This document shows positions 17,534-26,241 of a stretch of 64,000 nucleotides of DNA, piece after piece. The DNA is from Chryseobacterium gleum. GTDB taxonomy: Bacteria; Bacteroidota; Bacteroidia; Flavobacteriales; Weeksellaceae. Under the pieces are notes generated by a model. That model was not told the origin of the DNA. It saw only the letters and a program-made list of their open reading frames with translations, and searched no databases. Location: positions 682,001-746,000 of the forward strand of contig NZ_LR134289.1 in NCBI RefSeq assembly GCF_900636535.1. The letters run 5' to 3'. Each line of letters starts with the position of its first letter. Position 1 is the first letter of the stretch. The translations under genes were made by a program, and so were the position numbers.

Positions 17534-18511
17534 ATGAGATTACATCACACGTATTTCTATCATCCTGATTTTGTAGAAAACAACACAGCTGTTATAGACC
17601 ACTTTGAAAAGCAGGAAATTTCAATGCAAAAAATCCAGAATGCCTTAGGCAGGGCAGAACGTTTTATTGTTCCTGAGAATTCCTTTGAAACTACACTTTC
17701 TATGGGAATTGAAGCTGCAAGAGGAGTTCTTAAAGAAAGTAATATTTCTATTCTCGATATAGATGTTATTATTTTTGTAAGCAGTTCTCCCGAACATCAT
17801 ATTCCCTGTGACGCCATCCAGATCCATCATGCGCTTAACGGAAAACCGAATACCTTATGCTATGACATGAATGCCAACTGTATTGGAGGATTTATAGCGC
17901 TGGATCAGGTATCAAAATATTTGAAAGGAACCCGGTCCGGAACAAAAGCTTTGGTAGTTTGTGCCGAAAAATTTTCTAGGATATTAGATCCTGACAACCC
18001 GATTACCGCTTTTTGTCTTTCAGATTCTGCTTTTGCTTTTATCGTAGAAAATGATGGGGACGACACCTCAGGGTTATTAGATGTATTATATCATACAGAC
18101 AGCAGTTTTTGTAATACCGTACTCTATCCACCTAAAGGAAACTCACGTCATCATCATGGCGATCTGACAACCTGGGATCGTATTTTCGACGGAATGGGAA
18201 GTGTCAATTTTGCACTGGAGAATATCCCTCTGTTTTTAAAGCGCAATCAGAAAAGTCTTGAGCAGATTGATTTGTTTTTATTTTCACAGTTTTCTATCAG
18301 GAATATCAATATTATCCGCGATTACTTTCAGTTGCCGGAGGAAAAAATTCCTTTTTACTCTAAAGAGCTTGGGTATACCGGAGCATCCAGTCCATTTTTA
18401 GCTTTAGACCAATATCAAAAAGAAGTAAAATCATTGAAAAAAGGAGATTATATTCTTATATGGACACTGGGAACAGGCTATCAGGCAGGATTAATGCTTT
18501 GGAAATACTAA
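17534..18511 (+). CDS. KAS III-like protein (3-oxoacyl-ACP synthase III family), altered active site
   Basis: A 325-residue thiolase-fold protein of the FabH family. The active-site Cys is present at residue 116 (DMNANCIGGF). The other two catalytic residues of FabH, His in HQANxRI and Asn in GNTSAAS, align with SQFSIRN and GYTGASS, so they are Ser and Tyr. Proteins that keep only Cys usually transfer acyl groups and do not perform decarboxylative condensation. It stands alone, with a terminator downstream and no ACP or other lipid gene adjacent. The partner and product are unknown. Confidence 0.8.
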   Translation: MRLHHTYFYHPDFVENNTAVIDHFEKQEISMQKIQNALGRAERFIVPENSFETTLSMGIEAARGVLKESNISILDIDVIIFVSSSPEHHIPCDAIQIHHALNGKPNTLCYDMNANCIGGFIALDQVSKYLKGTRSGTKALVVCAEKFSRILDPDNPITAFCLSDSAFAFIVENDGDDTSGLLDVLYHTDSSFCNTVLYPPKGNSRHHHGDLTTWDRIFDGMGSVNFALENIPLFLKRNQKSLEQIDLFLFSQFSIRNINIIRDYFQLPEEKIPFYSKELGYTGASSPFLALDQYQKEVKSLKKGDYILIWTLGTGYQAGLMLWKY

Positions 18512-18547
18512 TCATTGACTGATCTGATTTTATTAAAAGAATTAACA

Positions 18548-18582
18548 AAAGCTTCAACATATGTTGAGGCTTTCCCTTTTTT
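18548..18582 (+). terminator. Terminator of the KAS III-like gene
   Basis: A 13-bp stem AAAGCTTCAACAT / ATGTTGAGGCTTT with one G-T wobble, followed by CCCTTTTTT. Confidence 0.88.
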
Positions 18583-18675
18583 AATTTCACAATTTTGACC
18601 TGTCTAAAGATCATTGGTATATTATATGTTTAGGAAAATATACCTGTAGCTATTATTAATTAAACACTTTTCAGT

Positions 18676-19488
18676 ATGAAAAAGCTTATCAACATTGTAT
18701 TTGTAATGACTGTATTTGTACAGTTATCAGCACAAAAAATTATCCATCAGGAAATTTTCAGTTCGAAAATGAACAAAAAGATCAAAACAGTGATCATTAC
18801 CCCAAACCTTCAGCCTAATACAAAATATCCGTCGGTTTATATCCTTCATGGTTTCAGCGGAAATCCGGACAGAATCATTAAGCAGGATATTCCGGATCTG
18901 GTTAAAAAAGCTCAGGAATTAAAAACCATTTATGTACTTCCTGATGGAAACTACAGTTCATGGTATGTAGACAGCCCGATTGTTAAGGATTCCCAGTACC
19001 AGACGTTTATTGGTAAAGAGCTGGTAGAGTTCATTGATAAAAATTATCCTGTGAAAGCGGATAAAAAATTCCGTGGAATTTTGGGATGGAGTATGGGAGG
19101 TTATGGAGCAACCAACATTGGAGTGACTTATAACAAAACATTTGGTATTGTGGGCAGTTCATGCGGGGCTCTGGACTTTAACTCATTCGGTGAAGGCTAT
19201 CAGAAATATATGGTAAATAAGGTTCTGGGGCCATTTGAGTCTTTGAATCCTGCTTTCCTGACGGACAGCAAAATAAAACTGATGGCCGGAGCAGATCAGC
19301 AATATATTTTCGACTGTGGTACAGAAGACACTCAAATGATCAATATGAACAGGAATTTTCATAAAAAACTGACAGAAATGAAGGTCCAGCACCTCTACAC
19401 GGAATCTTTGGGAGGGCACGTTCCTGAATATTGGAGCAGATCATTGTCTAAACAATTGTCCTTATTTGACAGGTTTTTTAAACAATAA
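18676..19488 (+). CDS. Secreted esterase, alpha/beta hydrolase (EstA/esterase D-like)
   Basis: A 270-residue alpha/beta hydrolase with a signal peptide (MKKLINIVFVMTVFVQLSAQ). It belongs to the putative-esterase (esterase D/FrmB/antigen 85-like) branch: YPSVYILHGFSGNPD with the oxyanion region, LPDGNYSSWYVDSP, nucleophile elbow GWSMGGYGAT, an acid in FDCGTEDT, and a final His in GGHVPEYW. In this branch it may cleave acylated sugars or siderophore-like esters, but the substrate is not evident. It lies upstream of the siderophore region but is separated by a terminator and faces the oxygenase gene. Confidence 0.88.
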   Translation: MKKLINIVFVMTVFVQLSAQKIIHQEIFSSKMNKKIKTVIITPNLQPNTKYPSVYILHGFSGNPDRIIKQDIPDLVKKAQELKTIYVLPDGNYSSWYVDSPIVKDSQYQTFIGKELVEFIDKNYPVKADKKFRGILGWSMGGYGATNIGVTYNKTFGIVGSSCGALDFNSFGEGYQKYMVNKVLGPFESLNPAFLTDSKIKLMAGADQQYIFDCGTEDTQMINMNRNFHKKLTEMKVQHLYTESLGGHVPEYWSRSLSKQLSLFDRFFKQ

Positions 19489-19500
19489 GCCTTTTTTAAA

Positions 19501-19596
19501 TTTTGGCTGAAGCCAATTTTATCATAAACAATCAATAGAAGCGGGCTTTAGCCCGTTTTAATAAATAAATATAAATTTTAATGGCTTTAGCCGAAA
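19501..19596. repeat. GGCTTTAGCC-type inverted-repeat element
   Basis: Outer arms TTTTGGCTGAAGCCA (19501-19515) and TGGCTTTAGCCGAAA (19582-19596) match as an inverted repeat at 13 of 15 positions. Between them is a hairpin CGGGCTTTAGCCCG (19542-19555). The pattern is like dispersed palindromic elements of Flavobacteriia genomes (from memory). Confidence 0.6.
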
Positions 19597-19631
19597 CTTA
19601 ACAAAGGGTAATCGGGTTAGGAATAAATAAA

Positions 19632-19666
19632 AAAAACCTTTTTGAGCTACGCCCAAAAAGGTTTTT
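19632..19666. terminator. Bidirectional terminator between esterase and oxygenase genes
   Basis: A long stem (AAAAACCTTTTTG with CAAAAAGGTTTTT) and a 9-nt loop with A/T runs on both flanks. It serves the esterase gene (plus) and the oxygenase gene (minus). Confidence 0.85.
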
Positions 19667-19704
19667 GATTGATTGAATGTTCAAAAAGTTACCCCATCAG
19701 CATC

Positions 19705-20802
19705 TTAAAAATGTTGAAAGTTTTTACCCAGATGTTCTTCTATGACAAAAAAAGGATCTTCTGTAAGGGTATGTGCTCTCATATCAATAAGGCTCACTTT
19801 ACTCATCATCCGAAGCATAATTCTTCGTTCGCACGGCTGTTCTATACCGTCAATATTTCTTACTCCCGCACGGAAAGCAGATCTTCCGTGAGCACATAAA
19901 TGATTATTAACCAGAATAACATCTCCGGCCTGAGGCGTAAATCCTGAATAAATCAAATGTCTGGCTTCTTCCCAGAACTCATGCAGTGTATGCTGCGCTT
20001 CTTCTGACTGTCTGATACTGGAATTGAAAAGCTGTTCCGCCGCATCAAATCGCATAAAAGGAAGGTTGGTATTTCCATACAATACAGAATCCAGAGTTTC
20101 TTCTTCATTTTCTCCCGTTTCCAGATTGGCATCTTTAGGGATTTTATAAATAGGCTCAAAAAGTGTCCTGTACTTTTCCCCAATAGACTCATGAGAACGG
20201 ATAGAATAAAGAGTTGAAGGTACCTGCTCTTCATTTCGGACATACATAAAGCTTAAAAAGTCAGCCTGATGTTTCAGAAAAGCATCTTCTGTATGTACAT
20301 ACAGATCCGTTGAGGATCCTGATCCTGTCTGTGTTTCTTTCATTTTTTCATCAGGAATAATAGCGTGGATCAATCCACCGCCTTTACGCTGTGAATAATA
20401 TTGTACAGGCTTTGAGGGAAGTGCCCCATGAATAAGCGCACACGCAAAACCATATAAATTAAACTTTGAATAATCTGCCGATTGCCAGTTGGGTGGAGTA
20501 GAACCTATTTCTTCCTGGTCTATCTCCATCAATCCTGTAAAAACCAGCGCTCCATACTGATTTTCAGAAAAGTCACTTGCAAAATCAGCTGCTATATTTA
20601 GAATCCTTTCCGGAAGAAAATAAGAGGCCAGTTGATGAACATGTTTTATAAAATCCCGGTTTTCATAAGTGCCATATTTTTTCTGAAGATGCAGCGCTGC
20701 ATCTTTTATCATTCTTCTCTCCTGAGAAGTGACTTCTATGACCGTAGGAAGCAGCTTTACTGCTGTTAAACAGTCTTTATCTAAAATTTGTGTAGAATTC
20801 AT
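19705..20802 (-). CDS. Fe(II)/2-oxoglutarate oxygenase, clavaminate-synthase-like (candidate lysine 4-hydroxylase)
   Basis: A 365-residue non-haem iron, 2-oxoglutarate-dependent oxygenase of the clavaminate-synthase/AsnO family, which hydroxylates free amino acids. The iron triad is His170-x-Glu172 (YVHTEDAF) plus a distal His in NHLCAHGR (His305), with Arg307 and the ERR at 325-327 placed to bind 2-oxoglutarate. The family uses Glu in place of the usual Asp, as seen here. Known members include lysine 3- and 4-hydroxylases from Flavobacterium and Chitinophaga. It is divergent from the siderophore operon across 217 bp, facing a PLP decarboxylase of the lysine type, so I infer it makes hydroxylysine as a siderophore precursor. 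If the hydroxyl goes to C4, decarboxylation gives 3-hydroxycadaverine. The family call is firm; the substrate is inference. Confidence 0.85.
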   Translation of the reverse strand: MNSTQILDKDCLTAVKLLPTVIEVTSQERRMIKDAALHLQKKYGTYENRDFIKHVHQLASYFLPERILNIAADFASDFSENQYGALVFTGLMEIDQEEIGSTPPNWQSADYSKFNLYGFACALIHGALPSKPVQYYSQRKGGGLIHAIIPDEKMKETQTGSGSSTDLYVHTEDAFLKHQADFLSFMYVRNEEQVPSTLYSIRSHESIGEKYRTLFEPIYKIPKDANLETGENEEETLDSVLYGNTNLPFMRFDAAEQLFNSSIRQSEEAQHTLHEFWEEARHLIYSGFTPQAGDVILVNNHLCAHGRSAFRAGVRNIDGIEQPCERRIMLRMMSKVSLIDMRAHTLTEDPFFVIEEHLGKNFQHF

Positions 20803-20833
20803 TAAAAAAAATTTTATGTTAAATAATAATTTT

Positions 20834-20861
20834 TATCTTTGTTTTTAATTATTCTAAATAA
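20834..20861 (+). promoter_or_regulatory. Candidate promoter and Fur-like dyad of the siderophore operon
   Basis: TATCTTTG (20834-20841) matches the -7 box TAnnTTTG. Six bases after it begins a dyad TTATT-CTA-AATAA (20849-20861), where transcription should start. On the other strand the site reads TTATTTAGAATAATT, which looks like half of an iron-regulator (Fur) box. A -33 TTG is not obvious. The implied 5' leader is about 170 nt. The site is in the divergent gap and could also control the oxygenase gene. Confidence 0.4.
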
Positions 20862-21019
20862 CAATAGCCGAATCAAATTTAGTAATAATTACGTAATCAC
20901 CAAATAAAAGTATAATAAAAAATGAAAAATTTAAAAAACTGACTTACAGATATATACAACAATATATCACAAAAACCACAACAACTCACAGATTAAAAAA
21001 ATCACATTACAAAACATTT

Positions 21020-22546
21020 ATGAACAACAATTTAACATCCCTGGAAGCACTCACCAGCAAAACTTCACACCACATTTCAGGGAATTTTGGAAATATTTTC
21101 CATCCTGACAATTATGATCATTATCGTAATGCTGTCAACAGTACTTTAGACCTGGTTCAGGAATTTCTTCAGAGAAACAACAAACCTTTCAGTGGTATAG
21201 AAGCTAAAACAATGAAGGGAATGGTACAACAGATCGACCTTAATCAAAAACTTTCCAATTATAATGAGCTTCTGGCAGAGGTAGATGATATTTATGTAAA
21301 GCATGCCACAGCTTTTCATCTTCCACAATACGTAGCTCACCTTAACTGTCCTATAGTAATCCCGGCGTTGGCAGGAGAAATTCTTGTAAGCGCCATTAAT
21401 TCTTCACAGGACACTTATGATCAGAGTGCCGGAGGAACTTTTATGGAAAGAAAACTGATCGATTGGACTGCCGGTCAGATTGGATATAATACGAATGAAA
21501 GCGACGGAGTTTTCACTGCAGGGGGCTCACAGAGTAATTTAATGGGATTAGTCATGATGCGTGACTGCTTTTCCCAGAAAAGATACAATCACAATATTAA
21601 AATGGAGGGTCTGCCGGCAGAGGCAAGCCGTTTCAGGATATTTGTTTCCGATAAATCTCACTTCAGCAATCTGAAAAATGCTTCCATTATGGGATTGGGC
21701 GAGAAAAGTATTGTTAAAGTTCCGACCGATGAGCGTTTCCGTATGGATATTTCTCTTTTAAAGAAATATATAAAGAGAGAAGAACAACTGGGAAACATCC
21801 CTATTGGTATTGTAGCAACAGCTGGAACTACAGACTTTGGAAATATCGATCCATTGGATGATATCGCGAATATTGCAGAACAATATAATATCTGGATGCA
21901 CGTAGATGCAGCTTACGGTTGTGCTTTATTATTAAGCGAGAAATACCGTGACCTGATCAATGGTATTGAAAGAGCAGACTCCGTAACAATTGATTATCAC
22001 AAATCATTTTTCCAGCCGATCAGCAGCAGTGCTTTCATTGTTAAAAATAAAAAAGAACTGTTGATTCTTAAACACCACGCCGATTATCTGAATCCGAAAG
22101 AAATGGATGAAGAGGAGATTCCGGCACAGATCAATAAATCCATTACACAAAGTACCCGAAGATTTGATGCGTTAAAACTTTGGTTTACTCTAAGAATGAT
22201 GGGTAAAGAACAGCTGGCAGAATATACAGACACGGTGATTGATCTTACCAAAGATGCAGCCGCAATGATTACGGAAGATGCAGATTTTGAACTTCTTTCA
22301 GATTCTGACTTAAGCGTCCTTGTTTTCAGATATGTAAGACCGGAAATCAGTGATCTGAATGCTCTGAATCTATACATCAAGATGAAACTGTTCTACAGTG
22401 GAGAAATCCTTGTCGCCAGTACAAAGGTTGATGGAAATTTCTATCTGAAGTTTACATTCCTGAACCCGATTACCACTACAGAAGATATTCATCAGATTCT
22501 CACCACAATCAAAAAGCATGGAAAAGACTTTAATTCAGAAAAGTAG
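21020..22546 (+). CDS. PLP-dependent decarboxylase (group II; lysine/hydroxylysine or diaminobutyrate type)
   Basis: A 508-residue pyridoxal-phosphate decarboxylase of the aromatic-amino-acid/glutamate (group II) family. The cofactor lysine is Lys328 in DYHKSF; FTAGGSQSNLMGL (165-177) binds the phosphate, and HVDAAYG (294-300) holds the Asp that pairs with the ring nitrogen. Close relatives in siderophore loci decarboxylate lysine (DesA-like) or 2,4-diaminobutyrate. It is the first gene of the siderophore operon and its last 29 bp overlap the next gene. With the divergent oxygenase it would supply a hydroxylated cadaverine; cadaverine itself is the alternative. Confidence 0.88.
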   Translation: MNNNLTSLEALTSKTSHHISGNFGNIFHPDNYDHYRNAVNSTLDLVQEFLQRNNKPFSGIEAKTMKGMVQQIDLNQKLSNYNELLAEVDDIYVKHATAFHLPQYVAHLNCPIVIPALAGEILVSAINSSQDTYDQSAGGTFMERKLIDWTAGQIGYNTNESDGVFTAGGSQSNLMGLVMMRDCFSQKRYNHNIKMEGLPAEASRFRIFVSDKSHFSNLKNASIMGLGEKSIVKVPTDERFRMDISLLKKYIKREEQLGNIPIGIVATAGTTDFGNIDPLDDIANIAEQYNIWMHVDAAYGCALLLSEKYRDLINGIERADSVTIDYHKSFFQPISSSAFIVKNKKELLILKHHADYLNPKEMDEEEIPAQINKSITQSTRRFDALKLWFTLRMMGKEQLAEYTDTVIDLTKDAAAMITEDADFELLSDSDLSVLVFRYVRPEISDLNALNLYIKMKLFYSGEILVASTKVDGNFYLKFTFLNPITTTEDIHQILTTIKKHGKDFNSEK

Positions 22547-24926
22547 AACAGAAGAAAAAGCCAGGGAAATTACCTTCAGGATTTTGTTAAATGGAATGCT
22601 GAGAGAACTAGGCAACGGAAAATTCTATCAGGGTGTTCCGAAATATGATCTCCTTACAGCAAAGGCTCTTCAGAACAGTGATTATTCATTGTTTATGAGA
22701 TTTGAAATGAAGAAAAGCGGGCTGTTTTTATTTGCTCCGGTTTCCTATCGTTCCGAAACTCTTTTTCATGAATACGGACCTGTTTTGTGGGCGGTAGATC
22801 ATCAAAACCAAGAAGTTTTTGAAGTGAATGATCAAAAACTTACTGAATTGGTTTACAAAGAACTTTCCGAAACTACAAACGAAACGGGTTTCAGAAACTT
22901 TGTGGAAAGAATTCAAAGCAGCTTAAGAAATCTGGAACTGACAACAGAAGCTTGTCTTCAGGATGATCAGCTGTTGACGTATTCTTTCCTTGAATCTGAG
23001 CAAATGCTTCCGGCAGGACACAATCTGCATCCTTTCACCAAATCAAGAATGGGATTCTCTGAGGAAGAACAGCTTTTATACGGCCCGGAATTCGGAAAAG
23101 GATTTCAGCTGGATTATTTCCTGATTCATAAAGACTGCATCACGGAGAAGTCACTTCCGGGAATTTCAGCAAAAGAAATCTTCGAGAAATGGACTTCTTT
23201 ACCGGAAAGCTACGATTTTGAAAACATTAATGATTTTTACATCGTTCCATGCCATCCATGGGAGGCACAATATCTTTTATCAACAGCAGAATATCCGGAA
23301 ATGTTAGGTTCTGGGAAAATCATCCACATCGGACCATTGGGAGAAGATTTTTATGCAACATCTTCCATAAGAACGGTATACAACCCTGATTTCAGCTGGA
23401 TGTTGAAATTCTCTCTGCATGTTTTAATGACAGGTTCTGTGAGAACAAACAGCTTAAAAGATCTCAACAGAGGATATGCTTCCGCAATATGGTGGCAGCA
23501 TCAAAAAACTTCATTTGAACAAAGCTTCCTGAATTTTAAATTATTGCTGGAACCTTCCACACTAAGCGTTCATTATGATGGAAAAAATATAGACAGTCTG
23601 AATATACTGCTCCGTGAACATCCTTTTTCCAATGAAGATAAAGTAATTTTATTAGCAAGACTTTGCCAGGATGAATCTACAGATGGGTTTAATTTTACGA
23701 CGCATTTCTTTAAAAATGTTGCGAGTCAATTAGGTGTAGATGCAGAAAAAGCAGCTATTATCTGGTTTGAAAAGTATGTAAACCTATTGCTTTCTCCTTT
23801 AAACAGGTTGTATGATCAATTAGGTATGGCTCCTGAAGTTCATCAGCAGAATTTGCTTGTACAGCTGGATAATCAATTGCTTCCTGAGTCTATTTATGTA
23901 AGAGACGGGCAAGGGTATTTAATCAAAGAAAGCTTTAAAGAAAAATATGAATCTCTGATTAAAGATTATCCTGAAGTAGATGATCTTTTCATCAGGGACG
24001 AGCGTCTTCTGGATATTGTTTCTCACCATCTTCTGGTAAGCAACCTGAGTGCACTGATTGCTTCCATAGGTAAAACAGGTCTGGTTAAAGAAAGAAGATT
24101 AATCCATATTCTGTACAGAGAGTTTGAAAATCTTCATGAAACTGAACCTTCCTCATTAACGGATTATGCTTTGAATCAAAGATATTGGGCTGTAAAATCA
24201 AATCTTCATTCTGCGGTTGCTGATGTAGACGGAGGCGTGAATGCTTCTTCTATTTCATATGCTAAAGTTCCGAACCTTCTTCACAAACATTTCTTTTCGG
24301 ATCAGTTAATTAATCCGCAGGGAACAGAAGTTTTCTTTAAAAGATACTTTCAGAAAGAGGATGTGACGATGAGTATGCGTCCTATAGATCTTGAAAATGA
24401 TCTTGAAATGCTTCATGAATGGTTCAACCGTGAACATGCCGTAAAAATCTGGCAGATGAACTGGCCTATTGATGAGCTGGAAACCTACTACAGACTGATG
24501 CTTCCAAGTGATGAAGCACACAGTTATATCATCGCAGGAAACGATGAACCTTCTTGTAATATTGAGGTGTATTGGGCTTGCAGAGATATCGTAGGCGATT
24601 ATTACGAAGTATTGCCAACCGATTATGGAACGCATCAGTTTATTGCACCAGTTGATCCTAAAAAGAAATTTGTATCTCCATCCACTCAATCTATGGTTGA
24701 CTATGTTTTTGCACAGCCACAGGTAGGAAAAATGGTAGGCGAAGGATCTGTAGACTCGCTTGCTTCTATGATGAATAAAGCCCATGTAGGCTTCAAAGTA
24801 GATAAAGTAATAGAAATGCCTCATAAAAAAGCCAATCTGAACTTCTGTTACAGAGAATGGTACTGGGAAAAATTCCCACAGAATAAAGAGGTACAAATCA
24901 CCACAAACATCACAAAAAATGACTAA
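22518..24926 (+). CDS. NIS siderophore synthetase (IucA/IucC) fused to a siderophore GNAT acyltransferase
   Basis: An 802-residue two-domain enzyme. Residues about 1-600 are an IucA/IucC NRPS-independent siderophore synthetase, which adenylates a carboxylate such as citrate and joins it to an amine or alcohol: HPFTKSRMGF, IVPCHPWEAQYLL, and SSIRTVYNPDFSWMLKFSLHV match the ATP-binding core. Residues about 615-795 are an acyltransferase of the IucB/AlcB/RhbD type (MSMRPIDLENDLEMLHEWFNRE, IWQMNWP, SCNIEVYW, KVIEMPHKKANLNF), which acylates N-hydroxy-amines. These are separate proteins in aerobactin and alcaligin systems. The start ATG is inside the decarboxylase gene (29-bp overlap), and the stop overlaps the monooxygenase start by 8 bp, so translation is coupled. 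Confidence 0.92.
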   Translation: MEKTLIQKSRTEEKAREITFRILLNGMLRELGNGKFYQGVPKYDLLTAKALQNSDYSLFMRFEMKKSGLFLFAPVSYRSETLFHEYGPVLWAVDHQNQEVFEVNDQKLTELVYKELSETTNETGFRNFVERIQSSLRNLELTTEACLQDDQLLTYSFLESEQMLPAGHNLHPFTKSRMGFSEEEQLLYGPEFGKGFQLDYFLIHKDCITEKSLPGISAKEIFEKWTSLPESYDFENINDFYIVPCHPWEAQYLLSTAEYPEMLGSGKIIHIGPLGEDFYATSSIRTVYNPDFSWMLKFSLHVLMTGSVRTNSLKDLNRGYASAIWWQHQKTSFEQSFLNFKLLLEPSTLSVHYDGKNIDSLNILLREHPFSNEDKVILLARLCQDESTDGFNFTTHFFKNVASQLGVDAEKAAIIWFEKYVNLLLSPLNRLYDQLGMAPEVHQQNLLVQLDNQLLPESIYVRDGQGYLIKESFKEKYESLIKDYPEVDDLFIRDERLLDIVSHHLLVSNLSALIASIGKTGLVKERRLIHILYREFENLHETEPSSLTDYALNQRYWAVKSNLHSAVADVDGGVNASSISYAKVPNLLHKHFFSDQLINPQGTEVFFKRYFQKEDVTMSMRPIDLENDLEMLHEWFNREHAVKIWQMNWPIDELETYYRLMLPSDEAHSYIIAGNDEPSCNIEVYWACRDIVGDYYEVLPTDYGTHQFIAPVDPKKKFVSPSTQSMVDYVFAQPQVGKMVGEGSVDSLASMMNKAHVGFKVDKVIEMPHKKANLNFCYREWYWEKFPQNKEVQITTNITKND

Positions 24927-26235
24927 CGAAGTCGTATACAATGTAATAGGCATAGGGATTGGCCCTTTCAATCTGGGACTTGCCGCATTATCCAATCCGA
25001 TTCCGGAACTGAAAACCCTTTTCCTGGACCAGAGAGATGGTTTCGACTGGCATCCGGGACTGATGATTGACCATGTAACCCTGCAGACCCCATTTTTATG
25101 TGACTGCGTATCCATGGCTGATCCTACGAATCCTTTGAGCCTTTTGAATTACCTGAAAGAAACCGGAAGACTGTATAAGTTTTTTATCAGAGAAGATTTT
25201 TTCATTCCGAGAAAAGAATACAACCGTTACTGCCAATGGGTAATTGAACAGCTTCCACAATGCCGTTTCTCTACTCAGGTGGTGGATATTACTTATGAAG
25301 AGGGTTTATATCATGTAACTACGATTCACACCAAAACCAAAGAAACTACGGTTTTCAAAACGGAAAGACTTATTTTAGGTACAGGAACACAGCCTTACAT
25401 TCCTTCTTTCATTCCGAAGGATGATTCACGTGTTATTCATACAAGTTCTTATCTGTATAGAAAAGAAGAGCTTTTGTCTCAGGGTAAAAAAATAGCGATT
25501 ATCGGTTCTGGCCAGAGTTCAGCAGAAGTTTTTTATGATCTGCTTCAAAACAGGAATGAAGAAACACATCTGGGTTGGTATTCCCGTCCGGACAGATTTT
25601 TCCCCATGGAATATTCTAAGTTGACGCTGGAGCTTACATCCCCTGATTATGTAGAGTATTTCTACAACAGAAGTGAATCCGCAAGGAAAACCATTTTAAG
25701 CAAGCAGCAAGCTCAGTTTAAAGGAATCAATTACGATCTGATCAATGATATCTATGATTTTATTTATGATCTGAATATCGATAATGCTGATCCTAATCTT
25801 AAAATTATCCCTAACAGCCAGCTGAATAGAGTAGACAACAGCAATCCGGATTTCATCAATCTTGAATTTACCCAACTGGAACAGGAAGTACCTTATGATC
25901 AGGAAGCGGATTATCTGATTTTGGGAACCGGATACCGCTATCATGAACCTGCATTCTTACAAAATATTCAGGATAGAATCAAAAGAGATTCCAGCGGATT
26001 GTTTGATGTCAACAGAAATTATTCAATAGACCACAACGGAGGCGAAATCTATGTGCTTCATGCTGAAGTACACACCCACAGCTATATTTCTACAGATCTG
26101 GGAATGGCTGCGTACCGTAATTCCTACATCATCAATGATATTCTGGGAAGAGAGTATTATAAAATTGAAAAGAAAATTGCTTTCCAGGATTTCGATGTAG
26201 AAAAATATGCTGATTTACCAACTGCCAAACTTTAA
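24919..26235 (+). CDS. Amine/lysine N-hydroxylase (IucD/AlcA-like FAD monooxygenase)
   Basis: A 438-residue flavin N-monooxygenase that adds a hydroxyl group to a primary amine to create the future hydroxamate. The FAD motif is GIGIGPFNLGLAAL (about 8-21), the NADPH motif IAIIGSGQSSAEV, and the C-terminal part holds LILGTGYRYHEPAF and HTHSYISTDLGMAAYRN. The length matches IucD/AlcA/RhbE. In this operon the substrate is most likely (hydroxy)cadaverine and not lysine, because a decarboxylase gene comes first. Eight-bp overlap upstream and a 6-bp gap downstream place it in the operon. Confidence 0.93.
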   Translation: MTNEVVYNVIGIGIGPFNLGLAALSNPIPELKTLFLDQRDGFDWHPGLMIDHVTLQTPFLCDCVSMADPTNPLSLLNYLKETGRLYKFFIREDFFIPRKEYNRYCQWVIEQLPQCRFSTQVVDITYEEGLYHVTTIHTKTKETTVFKTERLILGTGTQPYIPSFIPKDDSRVIHTSSYLYRKEELLSQGKKIAIIGSGQSSAEVFYDLLQNRNEETHLGWYSRPDRFFPMEYSKLTLELTSPDYVEYFYNRSESARKTILSKQQAQFKGINYDLINDIYDFIYDLNIDNADPNLKIIPNSQLNRVDNSNPDFINLEFTQLEQEVPYDQEADYLILGTGYRYHEPAFLQNIQDRIKRDSSGLFDVNRNYSIDHNGGEIYVLHAEVHTHSYISTDLGMAAYRNSYIINDILGREYYKIEKKIAFQDFDVEKYADLPTAKL

Positions 26236-26241
26236 TTAAAA

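Noticed and set aside
24306-25115. Open frame of 269 codons on the minus strand
   Set aside because: Entirely antisense to the NIS-GNAT and monooxygenase genes, whose families are certain; Trp/Phe/Tyr-rich antisense composition.
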